DNA of 50,157 nucleotides from a virus, in the IMG/VR virus record IMGVR_UViG_3300028844_003150, positions 1 through 50,157 of that record. One strand, given 5' to 3'. Shown piece by piece: positions 34,375-42,636 of this stretch. Below the pieces are notes generated by a model that was not told where the DNA came from, did not search any database, and worked only from the letters and a program-made list of their open reading frames with translations. The position numbers and the translations under genes were made by a program. The first letter of the stretch is position 1. Each line of letters opens with the position of its first letter.

Positions 34375-34553
34375 CTGCGGCCATGAGAACGGTGTTCATG
34401 TTCTCTTTCGGACGTAATGCCCTAATGCCTGAAGATTTCACCGAGCATCCAGTATCGTGGGCGCAGTTTAAAATAGCAATGCGGGAACAACTGCTACTGG
34501 AAACGGTAGCAGTTAATCCCCCCGCAGAGATCGTGGAGTTTAAGAATGCCTAG
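34371..34553 (+). CDS. Small protein, unknown
   Basis: 60 residues, MTAAMRTVFMFSFGRNALMP with an N-terminal strand and a helix (SWAQFKIAMREQLLLETVAV). It is coupled by overlaps at both ends. Similar short M-F-S-F-G-R-N-starting proteins occur in phages without known role. Confidence 0.6.
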   Translation: MTAAMRTVFMFSFGRNALMPEDFTEHPVSWAQFKIAMREQLLLETVAVNPPAEIVEFKNA

Positions 34554-34956
34554 CAAGCCGGAATCAAGATTCATAGATCGAATCCACCGGAAACTCAACA
34601 AGGACATTTACAAACAAGCCATGGGTCTCACCGCTGTTAATGGCACCCCTGATTATTATTACGAAGGTAATGCCGGTCACATATGGGTGGAATATAAGTG
34701 GTATGACAATAAACCAACTTACGTTGACCTGTGTGATACCGGAAAGAAACCTAACCTAAGCAAGCTGCAGCAGCATTGGTTGAATAGGGCTTATCATAAT
34801 AAACAACCTATTGCTGTTGTAGCTGGCTTTCCTAAAGGATGCCTGATATTCATCAACGACGAATGGAAGATGCACCTTACAGATCCAATCGTAATCGATT
34901 TGTTCACAACGACTGAAGAATCGTGGGTAGACAGCTTGAATGACCTTAACCTATGA
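34546..34956 (+). CDS. VRR-NUC-like endonuclease (PD-(D/E)XK)
   Basis: 136 residues. The core GTPDYYYEGNAGHIWVEYKW gives the P-D...E-x-K catalytic pattern (D near 37, E near 49, K near 51). It follows an N-terminal helix and precedes a Q-Q-H-W-L-N-R helix and a PIAVVAGFPKG strand. It matches phage VRR-NUC/resolvase-like nucleases that cut branched or structured DNA. GTGGAG lies upstream, and it overlaps the Gp88-like gene by 17 bases. Confidence 0.78.
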   Translation: MPSKPESRFIDRIHRKLNKDIYKQAMGLTAVNGTPDYYYEGNAGHIWVEYKWYDNKPTYVDLCDTGKKPNLSKLQQHWLNRAYHNKQPIAVVAGFPKGCLIFINDEWKMHLTDPIVIDLFTTTEESWVDSLNDLNL

Positions 34957-35599
34957 AGAAGCCAAAGAAATAACAGGAACACTATCTTACCCATCTAAAA
35001 TGCCATGCCCGTCTTGGGGCATAGATCCAAAGAATTGCGTGACTGGAGCGAAACTCCGGGCACAAAAAGGAACGACCTGCAGTATCTGTTACGCATGTAA
35101 AGGTCATTTCTGTTATCCACTTGTACGACAGAAACAAGCAGAACGTCTACAAGGAACACACGATGGTCGCTGGGTAGAAGCAATGATCGTAATGATTAAA
35201 GCGACATCCTGTAGGCATTTCAGATGGTTTGACTCAGGTGATTTACAAGGCAGTGAACACCTATTACGAATATTCCTTATTGCCCTGCGGATGCCGGATG
35301 TTCAGTTCTGGCTTCCGACACAAGAACACAAGCTGGTACACGAAGCCAAATTTGATTTACCAGCCAACCTGACTATCAGATTGACGAATTACATAATAGA
35401 TCCAATATATCCAGTACGAACAACGTTTCCAACTGCAGAAGTAATTACTTGTAGCAAGGAGGACTGGGATGTTCATACTACTTACAATGATGGTATTCAC
35501 CACTACTGTCCTGCTGATGGCACAGGCGAAAAGAAATGCGGTGCGTGCAGAGCGTGCTGGGATAAATCAATCCAGACAATAATGTACCGGAGAAGCTGA
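34940..35599 (+). CDS. Gp88-like Cys-rich phage protein
   Basis: 219 residues. The N-terminus SKMPCPSWGIDPKNCVTGAK, then CSICYACKGHFC, and the C-terminal ITCSKED...HHYCPADGTGEKKCGACRACWD supply about twelve Cys residues in an arrangement I recognise from the phage family called gene product 88. Radical-SAM-like or zinc/iron-sulfur binding has been suggested by such Cys spacing, but no activity is established. The central part has a HFRWFDSGDLQG motif and WLPTQEH. Stop and next start overlap. Confidence 0.75.
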   Translation: MTLTYEEAKEITGTLSYPSKMPCPSWGIDPKNCVTGAKLRAQKGTTCSICYACKGHFCYPLVRQKQAERLQGTHDGRWVEAMIVMIKATSCRHFRWFDSGDLQGSEHLLRIFLIALRMPDVQFWLPTQEHKLVHEAKFDLPANLTIRLTNYIIDPIYPVRTTFPTAEVITCSKEDWDVHTTYNDGIHHYCPADGTGEKKCGACRACWDKSIQTIMYRRS

Positions 35600-35691
35600 T
35601 GTACAGGCCGCTATCATGGGAAGAAGTAATATTACTCATCTTAACCATATGGGGCTTATGGATCATATGGGAATGGTGGCACGACGACTAG
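35599..35691 (+). CDS. Tiny membrane peptide (30 aa)
   Basis: ATG overlaps the previous stop. The peptide MYRPLSWEEVILLILTIWGL followed by WIIWEWWHDD is a single Trp-rich membrane helix. Ten bases separate it from the rIIA-like gene, whose Shine-Dalgarno overlaps this stop. Its position next to rIIA-like/rIIB-like genes, themselves linked to membrane exclusion in T4, is suggestive only. Confidence 0.55.
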   Translation: MYRPLSWEEVILLILTIWGLWIIWEWWHDD

Positions 35692-35700
35692 GAGAAAACA

Positions 35701-37728
35701 GTGCAGACTAACAACGCGCAACGAGAAATTGAGTCAACGTTCGAAGCAAAATCAAGTAAGTTCAGGATTGAGGCATCATCAAAAGCCTTTCAGATCCTGA
35801 GTTCAAATCTATATACAGACAAGCCATTAGCTATTATGCGCGAACTGGCTTGTAATGCACTGGATGCCCACTGGGAAGCTGAGTGTAAAGAACCTTTCCA
35901 GATAATTCTCCCCACCGCATTAAATCCCTCTCTTGAGTTCCATGATTATGGCATAGGCATGTCGCCTGAAAAGATAGGGACACTATTCACTACATTCTTC
36001 GCGTCCGATAAGAACCTGACTAATGCTGTGATAGGTGGTCTGGGGCTAGGATCAAAAACACCGTTCAGTTATACAGATACATTCACACTCGTTTCTTACT
36101 GGGAAGGAATGAAATACACATTCCTGTGCTATATAGACGAGGAAGGTGAACCATCAATACAGGCAGCTGGCGAGCCGGAACCATCTGAAGAACCTCGTGG
36201 AATTCATTACATCATCCCTGTAAAGAACGAAGACTTCAGTACGTTCCGGTATAAAGCGCAAGCTGTTCTGAAATATTTTCCTGAAGATTCCTACACTATC
36301 AACACAGACATCTCACCACAGGACTATGCAATCAAGAATGATATGTATGGACTAAGGGCTAATGCTTCATATGATGAGAAACATATGAATGTGCTGATGG
36401 GGCCAGTTGCATACAAGATGGATAAGGAGGCTTTACCTGAAAAAATACAAAGCCGATTTCGTTCATTACTGCGTGAAAAGCCGATAGATGTATTTTGTAA
36501 TATTGGTGACATCGATATCCAAGCATCAAGGGAAGCATTGTCATATGACAAAAGATCCCAAAAGAAGATCGAAGTTGTACTGCAGGCAGTCAAAGACCGT
36601 ATCAAGGATGATATGGAAAAGGAACTGGTTAATTGCTCCACGTATCTGGAAGCATGTGCAAAGGCTACGGAACTATCATCCGACTTCAGCTTTAACATCG
36701 ATAGTATGTACTGGCGCGGGACCAAGCTGACAACAGATTTTGCCGGAGAAGAATGTGACATAGTTTCCTCTGGTTCACTTACGGCTAATAATCAGTTACG
36801 ACTTAACTATTCCAGATACCACAGCTTGAATGCACAACGCATTATGGAAGCCAAGATCATGCTATATGATCCTTCCATACCTATGAGCAACCATAAATTA
36901 AAACATTACTTGCTGGAGAATCCATCAATTAATGTGGTTGTGTTTCGTAATGAAACCAAGATGCTCAACTGGATGTGGAGATTACAACTGTTCGATCATT
37001 CATTGGTAGAAGATCTGCCAATGCCACCTGAGAAGGAACTGGAAAGAACTACCAAGGGTACACGCCGTAAGACGGCACCAGTTAAGTTAAAGATCAGAAC
37101 TGGTTTCAATGAATGGGAAGCAGCCACCAAGACAATTGAAGAAATAAATGAACTGGAGAATGCGTGCTGGGCACCATTATCCGGTGGCGGCTACGAACCG
37201 TGGGCAAAAGACACACACGCTGACTTATACAGAGCCGTGTGCAACCTAAGCGGTGACGCTGTAAAGATGGTTGGAATACCCAAGTCCTTAATGCATAAGG
37301 CAAAATCTATTACTCTGCCTTACATAGAAGAATTCGTCCGGTTCAAAATGATTGAATTCATCGATACAGAAGAACGATATAACATGGCTTTTATAGCCAG
37401 ATCTGAACTGAAGTGGATGCCAGAATATGCTCAACATGTCCCGGAAGATTGGCATCATTTGGAAGTATCCCAGTATGCATTGGAGTACAGAAACCTGAGT
37501 GATATGAGGCGACAGTACCGGCATGTATGTGGAGACTTGTTTAAATGGGATATCGATAAGAAATTCAGTCTTATCGAAGAAGCGGAATACAGAAAAAAGT
37601 ACAAAGTATTTCGTGTACTTGACCATATGTATAGTCGCGAAAAGCATCTTATTTCGGATGTACTAGAATTGATCCATGGAGAAAACGATGGCGTACATAA
37701 TCAACAACCAGTCAGTGACAATAATTGA
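35701..37728 (+). CDS. rIIA: rIIA-like GHKL ATPase-domain protein
   Basis: 675 residues with a GTG start behind TAGGAGAA. The Bergerat ATP fold is clear: N-box E48, N52, D55 in MRELACNALDA; G1 box HDYGIGMS (81-88); G2 box GGLGLGSKTPFSY (112-124). The rest follows the phage rIIA-like pattern with helical C-terminal parts and a basic linker near 445-465. In T4, rIIA/rIIB protect against Rex-type exclusion, and homologues are widespread but of unclear function. It overlaps the rIIB-like gene by 41 bases, as expected for a partner pair. Confidence 0.85.
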   Translation: MQTNNAQREIESTFEAKSSKFRIEASSKAFQILSSNLYTDKPLAIMRELACNALDAHWEAECKEPFQIILPTALNPSLEFHDYGIGMSPEKIGTLFTTFFASDKNLTNAVIGGLGLGSKTPFSYTDTFTLVSYWEGMKYTFLCYIDEEGEPSIQAAGEPEPSEEPRGIHYIIPVKNEDFSTFRYKAQAVLKYFPEDSYTINTDISPQDYAIKNDMYGLRANASYDEKHMNVLMGPVAYKMDKEALPEKIQSRFRSLLREKPIDVFCNIGDIDIQASREALSYDKRSQKKIEVVLQAVKDRIKDDMEKELVNCSTYLEACAKATELSSDFSFNIDSMYWRGTKLTTDFAGEECDIVSSGSLTANNQLRLNYSRYHSLNAQRIMEAKIMLYDPSIPMSNHKLKHYLLENPSINVVVFRNETKMLNWMWRLQLFDHSLVEDLPMPPEKELERTTKGTRRKTAPVKLKIRTGFNEWEAATKTIEEINELENACWAPLSGGGYEPWAKDTHADLYRAVCNLSGDAVKMVGIPKSLMHKAKSITLPYIEEFVRFKMIEFIDTEERYNMAFIARSELKWMPEYAQHVPEDWHHLEVSQYALEYRNLSDMRRQYRHVCGDLFKWDIDKKFSLIEEAEYRKKYKVFRVLDHMYSREKHLISDVLELIHGENDGVHNQQPVSDNN

Positions 37729-38434
37729 GAACAATGCGATAGCTACTTGTTCACTGATTGATTTCGAATTTGCAGAAGAAGTGCTGGCTGCATTGCGGCG
37801 CGGAGATGAGCAAACAGCACTGGCTATCATCAACAAGGAACGCGCCATCAAGGACTGGGTTAATGATGAAGACACCATGATGGTGAAAGATCGTGACATC
37901 TTCTTCCGTGAATCTGGAGTTGAAGAATGGAGACCAGTTCACAACGCACTAATTGATCGTATCGTTGACATGCGCGATCAGGGATTTGATCCAGAACCGA
38001 TGATTAAGTTCCTGTTCAACATCAACCAGAATCCATCAGAAGATTCTAAACAGGAACTGTATGGTTTCCTCGAAACAAATAAGTTACCAGTTACCATTGA
38101 TGGGCATTTCCTAGCGTATAAGAAAGTCCGTGAGAATTTCATGGATTGTCATTCGGGTAGGTTTGATAACAGTCCCGGTAAGACAGTGGAGATGCCACGG
38201 CACGAAGTCGATGCAGATCGTACTCGTACCTGTTCACGCGGACTACATGTTTGTTCCGGTGGATACCTAAACCACTTCGGTGGTTCCCGTACCATGCTTA
38301 TCAAAGTACACCCGAAAGATGTTGTATCTGTTCCTACAGATTACAAGAACAGCAAGATGCGGTGCTGCAAGTATTACGTTGTTAAAGAACTCAATCATGA
38401 AGATGTTGAGAAGGTAGCTGTTTATGTTAGTTAA
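37688..38434 (+). CDS. rIIB: rIIB-like protein
   Basis: 248 residues from ATG 37688 (GGAGAAAACG upstream; an ATG four codons earlier is in frame). N-terminal MAYIINNQSVTIIENNAIAT is typical, and the conserved core is NKLPVTIDGHFLAYKKVREN, FDNSPGKTVEMPRHEVD and TCSRGLHVCSGGYLNHFGGS, as in rIIB family proteins. Its start lies inside the rIIA-like gene. The two proteins probably act together at the membrane or on DNA. Confidence 0.85.
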   Translation: MAYIINNQSVTIIENNAIATCSLIDFEFAEEVLAALRRGDEQTALAIINKERAIKDWVNDEDTMMVKDRDIFFRESGVEEWRPVHNALIDRIVDMRDQGFDPEPMIKFLFNINQNPSEDSKQELYGFLETNKLPVTIDGHFLAYKKVRENFMDCHSGRFDNSPGKTVEMPRHEVDADRTRTCSRGLHVCSGGYLNHFGGSRTMLIKVHPKDVVSVPTDYKNSKMRCCKYYVVKELNHEDVEKVAVYVS

Positions 38435-38849
38435 CAAGATAAACTGGATTGTCCCACGGGAAACACCGGAGGACATGTTACTTTTCATAGACAAGAACCT
38501 TGATAGCGCACGGTTTCTTATTGGTATGTTTATACCGGAAGGTTCTCGTTTTACAACTCCAGAATATCATATCCTTGAAGGTTATTTCTGCGACGGCTGG
38601 CGTACTGGAGAATTACGACTCAGAACCAGAGCAAATGCTCACCATTATCCAATACCGTATTACGGACTGGATCACATTGAATTTATTATCCCTAATACGA
38701 AACGAGATATGAAAACCAGTAAGAACTTCTGGATAAAACCCGGAGCGTTAAAACGCATGGTAGACATACCAGATCGCTGGCATTGGAGTGATTTTAAATT
38801 ATGGGTAAAACACCACCCGCACATAGAAGAGGAACAATTGCATGGCTAA
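38424..38849 (+). CDS. Conserved hypothetical protein
   Basis: 141 residues, rich in Trp, His and aromatic residues (MLVNKINWIVPRETPEDMLL; FCDGWRTGELRLRTRANAHH; IPDRWHWSDFKLWVKHHPHI). It overlaps both neighbours by about 10 bases. No family recognised. Confidence 0.7.
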   Translation: MLVNKINWIVPRETPEDMLLFIDKNLDSARFLIGMFIPEGSRFTTPEYHILEGYFCDGWRTGELRLRTRANAHHYPIPYYGLDHIEFIIPNTKRDMKTSKNFWIKPGALKRMVDIPDRWHWSDFKLWVKHHPHIEEEQLHG

Positions 38850-39663
38850 CAGAGAACTAAAAGCGAATTTAATGCTTCACTGTGGTGGACACCAAGTGGA
38901 GTACGAAGAACTGCAAATGGTGAAGACGCCGGAGCCGGAAGGTATCTGGAATCCAGTTCCTCATCCTGTCATTTTCCAGACTATGATGGATACCCTGTTG
39001 AGTACCGGGTACCAGATCAAGCAAGCTGTACATGCCGTATCAGCCAAGGGTGCTAATTACTTCGGACTGGTACAGGTCGATGCAGACTATCTCGATACCG
39101 ATGAATATGGATTGGTAGTCGGTTTCCGTAACTCCCATAACAAGAGCTTCTCAGCCAGCATGGTTGCCGGTGCACAGGTATTTATCTGTGACAATCTGGC
39201 TTTTAGCGGTGAGATTAATTTCAAGCACAAGCACACCACGAACGTAATGGATAAGCTGCCGGGTCTATTTGCTGAAGGTGTGGGTAAACTGAACGGGATG
39301 TATATGCACCAAGAGGTGCGTTACGAGGCTTACAAGGCCCACCAGCTCGATGATAACAGGGCTGAACGACTAATCGTTGATATGTACCGTAGCGGGTACA
39401 TTATGACGCAGGAAGTAGGCAAGATCATCAATGTCTATGACTCCCCCTCGCATGAAGAATACGGACAGGGAACTGCATGGACGTTGTTCAACTCCGCTAC
39501 AGAAGCGGTCAAGGGGAAGCTCGGACGTTTACCGAAGTCCACGATGGGTTTCCATTCTATACTTGATGGAGAATGTGTCGAGGAACTGAATGAACAAGCA
39601 CAAGTACATCAGCAACAACATGCTGGCAACGCTGCGAGCGTTGTCGGGGAAGAAGCCGCTTAA
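38842..39663 (+). CDS. DUF932-like protein
   Basis: 273 residues with GAGGA before the ATG. The motif run FGLVQVDADYLDTDEYGLVV, GFRNSHNKSFSASMVAGAQV and FICDNLAFSGE, and the later YGQGTAWTLFNSATEAVKG, correspond to the DUF932/phage-plasmid-like family found in many phages and plasmids beside recombination genes. Its activity is not known. The last 73 bases overlap another gene in a different frame. Confidence 0.75.
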   Translation: MANRELKANLMLHCGGHQVEYEELQMVKTPEPEGIWNPVPHPVIFQTMMDTLLSTGYQIKQAVHAVSAKGANYFGLVQVDADYLDTDEYGLVVGFRNSHNKSFSASMVAGAQVFICDNLAFSGEINFKHKHTTNVMDKLPGLFAEGVGKLNGMYMHQEVRYEAYKAHQLDDNRAERLIVDMYRSGYIMTQEVGKIINVYDSPSHEEYGQGTAWTLFNSATEAVKGKLGRLPKSTMGFHSILDGECVEELNEQAQVHQQQHAGNAASVVGEEAA

Positions 39664-39883
39664 ACTGAAAGGGTGTCATACCCTGACAGTTTCAGCACTC
39701 ATGGCCCGTGGAGCCGTTAAACTCCATCCACGACCCGGTTTCATACAAGTCGAACTTACAGATTCAGGTATCGATCTGTTGAACTGGGCGGAGCACGCGA
39801 AGTTGCGTGATTATAGAACCGAAGCATTACCAACTGTGCAGGAGTTCAAGCACAAAAAACCTACCCGTGAAGCCGGAGTATAG
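39590..39883 (+). CDS. Winged-helix-like small protein overlapping DUF932 gene
   Basis: 97 residues, starting MNKHKYISNNMLATLRALSG behind GAGGAACTGA. The order helix, helix, LTVSALMARGAV, FIQVELTDSGIDLL resembles a winged helix of the marR/phage type, with T-x-x-G-x-x-L-L at the end. It begins 73 bases before the end of the DUF932-like gene, whose tail is then low-complexity Gln/His, which supports overlap rather than error. Confidence 0.65.
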   Translation: MNKHKYISNNMLATLRALSGKKPLKLKGCHTLTVSALMARGAVKLHPRPGFIQVELTDSGIDLLNWAEHAKLRDYRTEALPTVQEFKHKKPTREAGV

Positions 39884-40031
39884 ATACGGCTTGTTACTGG
39901 TTCCCGCCCTTATTATTGCAATAAGGAAATTCTATCGACGACAACGACTCAACTTGATAACGAAAGACGAACTTGGAGAAATACAGCATGGCAAAAATCA
40001 ACGTAAAAGATTTAGATTTAAAGACCGGTAA
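39867..40031 (+). CDS. Possible small membrane protein (54 aa)
   Basis: GTG 39867 is the likely start within an open frame that begins earlier. YGLLLVPALIIAIRKFYRRQ is a short membrane helix followed by a basic tail (GKNQRKRFRFKDR). It overlaps both neighbours, and no Shine-Dalgarno is seen, so it is tentative. Confidence 0.4.
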   Translation: MKPEYRYGLLLVPALIIAIRKFYRRQRLNLITKDELGEIQHGKNQRKRFRFKDR

Positions 40032-40419
40032 GGAAATTCAACGCCTGATTGACGTAGTGCAAAACCGTAAGAAGCTGAAGAAACGTACACCGTTCCCTTC
40101 TGACTTCAAAGCCAATGCAGCTGCGTGCTGGCGCACATCCGGACTGTCCAAGAAGAAGTTCGCTGATACAATCGGTGTATCTGATTCCCTGATTTTCAAC
40201 TGGGACAAGCAGTACCCGGAGGGAACGACAACCAGCTCCCCGAAAGTAGTGGCGACAGACACAGCAACCAAGATATTATTGGAAACGGCACATGGCTATA
40301 TCCGCGATTTCGAAGCTGGGACCAGAACAGATCCAGCAACTGGTGAGTCAACTTTACTCTGTGCCTCCACTGTTCTCAACATCCTTATGGAGCAAGAAGG
40401 AGATGCCAACACGGTATAA
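39988..40419 (+). CDS. Helix-turn-helix protein (transposase-type HTH)
   Basis: 143 residues from ATG 39988 with GGAG eight bases upstream. The segment FKANAAACWRTSGLSKKKFA followed by DTIGVSDSLIFNWDKQYPEG is a helix-turn-helix of the OrfA/HTH_Tnp_1 kind, where the second helix reads I-G-V-S-x-S-x-I-x-x-W. No transposase partner is near, so a regulatory role in phage transcription is likelier. The C-terminal helix domain may oligomerise. Confidence 0.7.
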   Translation: MAKINVKDLDLKTGKEIQRLIDVVQNRKKLKKRTPFPSDFKANAAACWRTSGLSKKKFADTIGVSDSLIFNWDKQYPEGTTTSSPKVVATDTATKILLETAHGYIRDFEAGTRTDPATGESTLLCASTVLNILMEQEGDANTV

Positions 40420-41026
40420 ACACAAGAACGGCAAATACAGCACGGTCAACACTGAGAATCGATCTTTTATTAGTGTCGATAAATCTTTTGTAGCTGATTA
40501 CGCTGAATATGGAACCAAACTGATGCTTACGGATGACCTCCGTGGCGGCGTGCTTGGTGAAGGGTGGGACGTTACGCTGGTTCGCCCGGAAGAGATGGGC
40601 ATCTGGATACCACCCTATAAATTTCTGGAGATGACTGGACAGGAACCAGAAGAAGAACTGGTTGACTTGCGTGAACGCCTCCGGAAAGAACCAGATTTCG
40701 CGGATGCTGAAGAAGCTGCACAGTACCGCGATGACAAACTCAATGCAGCTATGCACGCATTTATACAACAAGGAGAAATAACAATGGGAAGTGAAACCCC
40801 GTACGATAATAACCGCGACGGCTTCAAGACCGTCCATTATTACAATGGACAGGCAGTTGGCAACATCTCGGATCGTGAGATCTTCTTCATCATTCAGGAA
40901 CTGCAGGCTGAGCTGAAAGCACTCAAGAAGCTGGGCAAGGACAAGTCGAAAGCTGTGAAGGCGCATAACAAGCGCATCAACCGCGACATCAACAAGCTGA
41001 TGACTGAACTCGACTCGCGTCACTAG
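40403..41026 (+). CDS. Hypothetical protein, possible two-gene fusion
   Basis: 207 residues from ATG 40403 (GGAG nine bases upstream). Residues 1-75 have beta segments (LGEGWDVTLVRPEEMGIWIP), then an acidic helical region. At residue 128 an internal ATG (40784) is preceded by an excellent AGGAGAAATAACA, and MGSETPYDNNRDGFKTVHYY plus a Lys-rich coiled coil follows. The internal start suggests a second product, or that two once-separate genes became fused by loss of a stop. Confidence 0.65.
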   Translation: MPTRYKHKNGKYSTVNTENRSFISVDKSFVADYAEYGTKLMLTDDLRGGVLGEGWDVTLVRPEEMGIWIPPYKFLEMTGQEPEEELVDLRERLRKEPDFADAEEAAQYRDDKLNAAMHAFIQQGEITMGSETPYDNNRDGFKTVHYYNGQAVGNISDREIFFIIQELQAELKALKKLGKDKSKAVKAHNKRINRDINKLMTELDSRH

Positions 41027-41027
41027 C

Positions 41028-41423
41028 ATGAGTGATGAAAAACAGGAGGTCGCTCCCACAGGGCCTCCTGTCCAACATACTTGGGTCGTTTGTGACGTTG
41101 GCAATTTCCATACTGAGTACGAGTGCACTAAGTGTGGTACTCGTACCTGCGTAGCACCTGAAGATACTCTATTCGAACCCCTACCCGGATTATGTTCAAT
41201 GAATAACCCAGATTTAGTTAATCATCCACCACATTACACACAACATCCATCAGGTGTGGAATGCATTCAAATTACAGAACATATGGGGTTCAATCTTGGC
41301 AACGTCGTAAAGTACGCATGGAGATGCGATCTCAAGCACGATGCTATTGAAGATTTGAAAAAGGCCCGTTTTTATTTAGAACGGGAAATTGAAAAACGGG
41401 AGAAACAAGCGCATGGCCGTTAA
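41028..41423 (+). CDS. DUF3310 protein with N-terminal Cys pair
   Basis: 131 residues. Residues 62-125 (NHPPHYTQHPSGVECIQITE, FNLGNVVKYAWRCDLK, DLKKARFYLEREIE) are a standard DUF3310 domain, annotated in some phages as a nucleotide-kinase-like small protein without proven activity. The first 60 residues add a YECTKCGTRTC Cys cluster, likely a metal site. The stop overlaps the DHH gene start. Confidence 0.8.
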   Translation: MSDEKQEVAPTGPPVQHTWVVCDVGNFHTEYECTKCGTRTCVAPEDTLFEPLPGLCSMNNPDLVNHPPHYTQHPSGVECIQITEHMGFNLGNVVKYAWRCDLKHDAIEDLKKARFYLEREIEKREKQAHGR

Positions 41424-42231
41424 AGTTTTTTATCATGCTAATTGCACCGATGGTTCCGGTGCAGCCTTAGCTGCATTCATTTCCATGGGAGATACCGCAG
41501 AGTACATCCCAGTCCAGTACAACATGCCTATGCCTGACGTTGGACCAAGCGACGTTATTTACATAGTTGACTTCAGTTATTCATACGACCAGTTGATCGA
41601 GCTGGGTAATAAGGTAGCGAAGGTCGTTGTACTCGATCATCACAAAACAGCAAGACAAGCACTGGAACATATAGACCACCCAAACATAACGGTTCAGTTC
41701 GACATGGAACAATCCGGAGCCGTTCTTACGTGGAAGTATTTCCATCCAGACCGTGCAGTTCCCCCTTTGCTCAGCCACATTCAAGATCGTGATTTGTGGC
41801 GCTTCAATATGAAGGGAACGAAAGAGATCCATAGAGCATTGGGTATGTACCCCGATTGGATAGACTGGGCGCAGTTTCTGTTCGAGGTGGGTCAGCTAAT
41901 CCCTCTTGGCGCTGCGATCATTAAATTTCTCGATGTACAAATCGACAGGATCATTTCCCACCCACCCCGTGAGTTCTTCGCTACTGATGAAATAGTACCG
42001 ATGTACAACATACCGGGGTTTTTAATATCTGATGCGTGTGACGCAGCACTCAGGAAGTACCCTGAATGCCGCTATGCCGTTGGATACATCCACTTGCCTG
42101 ACAGGATGCTCTATTCTCTCCGCTCCCGACAGGGATCTGGTGTAGATGTGGCAGAGATTGCTTTGCGTTATGGCGGCGGGGGGCATGAAAATGCTGCCGG
42201 TTTCCGTATACTACATGACCAGAAAGAGTAG
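41413..42231 (+). CDS. DHH/DHHA1-family phosphoesterase
   Basis: 272 residues from ATG 41413 (GGGAG ten bases upstream). N-terminal HANCTDGSGAALA (D13), VIYIVDFSYS and VVVLDHHKTA give the DHH metal-binding site, and VAEIALRYGGGGHENAAGFR is the DHHA1-type substrate motif. The family cleaves phosphodiester or pyrophosphate bonds in short oligonucleotides, cyclic dinucleotides or polyphosphate-like substrates. In a phage it could recycle nucleotides from degraded host nucleic acid or remove a defence signal; which applies cannot be read from sequence. Confidence 0.85.
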   Translation: MAVKVFYHANCTDGSGAALAAFISMGDTAEYIPVQYNMPMPDVGPSDVIYIVDFSYSYDQLIELGNKVAKVVVLDHHKTARQALEHIDHPNITVQFDMEQSGAVLTWKYFHPDRAVPPLLSHIQDRDLWRFNMKGTKEIHRALGMYPDWIDWAQFLFEVGQLIPLGAAIIKFLDVQIDRIISHPPREFFATDEIVPMYNIPGFLISDACDAALRKYPECRYAVGYIHLPDRMLYSLRSRQGSGVDVAEIALRYGGGGHENAAGFRILHDQKE

Positions 42232-42235
42232 GTAT

Positions 42236-42318
42236 AAAGAAACTCACTGGTCTGCACCTACCGTAAGGCGTGCTAGGACTACATGCATTGATCCTCTCCA
42301 TGGGCAGTGAGTTTCTTT
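42236..42318 (+). promoter_or_regulatory. 13-bp inverted repeat ending at a start codon
   Basis: AAAGAAACTCACT (42236-42248) is perfectly complementary to 42306-42318, which abuts the ATG of the next gene at 42319. The 57-base loop contains a smaller GCAC/GTGC and CCTA/TAGG pairing. The stem would bury the ribosome site of the next gene, so a translational switch or a small RNA with its 3' end here is plausible. Confidence 0.55.
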
Positions 42319-42636
42319 ATGAATACTGACGAACTACGAGATAGGCTCAGACGAGCTGAACAATACAAACCAATGTTGGACAGGGCACAGCACCTAGCAT
42401 TGGATCTATCAAAACTGCTGGACAAACGCGACGAAGAAATAGCGCGTCTACGCAGATCCCAGAACATCGTTCATCTAACTCCAATGATCTTGGAGAAAGA
42501 ACGCCAATCTATACGAATTGAAATATTCCAGAAGGTCTTCAAGCTGGTTCGCATGTGGAAAGACAATCATGCCAAACTGGAACAGTTACTGAAGGAAATG
42601 ATTGCGTACGAGAAGAACCATGACGGGAGTACATAG
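42319..42636 (+). CDS. Coiled-coil protein, unknown
   Basis: 105 residues from ATG 42319; a GTG at 42307 is possible. It is highly charged and helical (MNTDELRDRLRRAEQYKPML; LSKLLDKRDEEIARLRRSQN). No Shine-Dalgarno stands before the start; instead the repeat arm lies there. It overlaps the HTH gene by 17 bases. Function unknown. Confidence 0.65.
   Translation: MNTDELRDRLRRAEQYKPMLDRAQHLALDLSKLLDKRDEEIARLRRSQNIVHLTPMILEKERQSIRIEIFQKVFKLVRMWKDNHAKLEQLLKEMIAYEKNHDGST

Noticed and set aside
39988-40419. Insertion sequence OrfA
   Set aside because: The HTH is transposase-like, but there is no OrfB, no terminal repeats, and the gene is packed in the phage operon with overlaps.
40385-41128. 247-codon minus-strand frame opposite 40403-41026 and the DUF3310 gene
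   Set aside because: The plus-strand DUF3310 domain and start signals are clear; the minus frame lacks a ribosome site and motifs.
42236-42318. tRNA gene in the 13-bp inverted repeat region
   Set aside because: The arms are AT-rich and no cloverleaf, T-loop GTTCGA or CCA end can be drawn.
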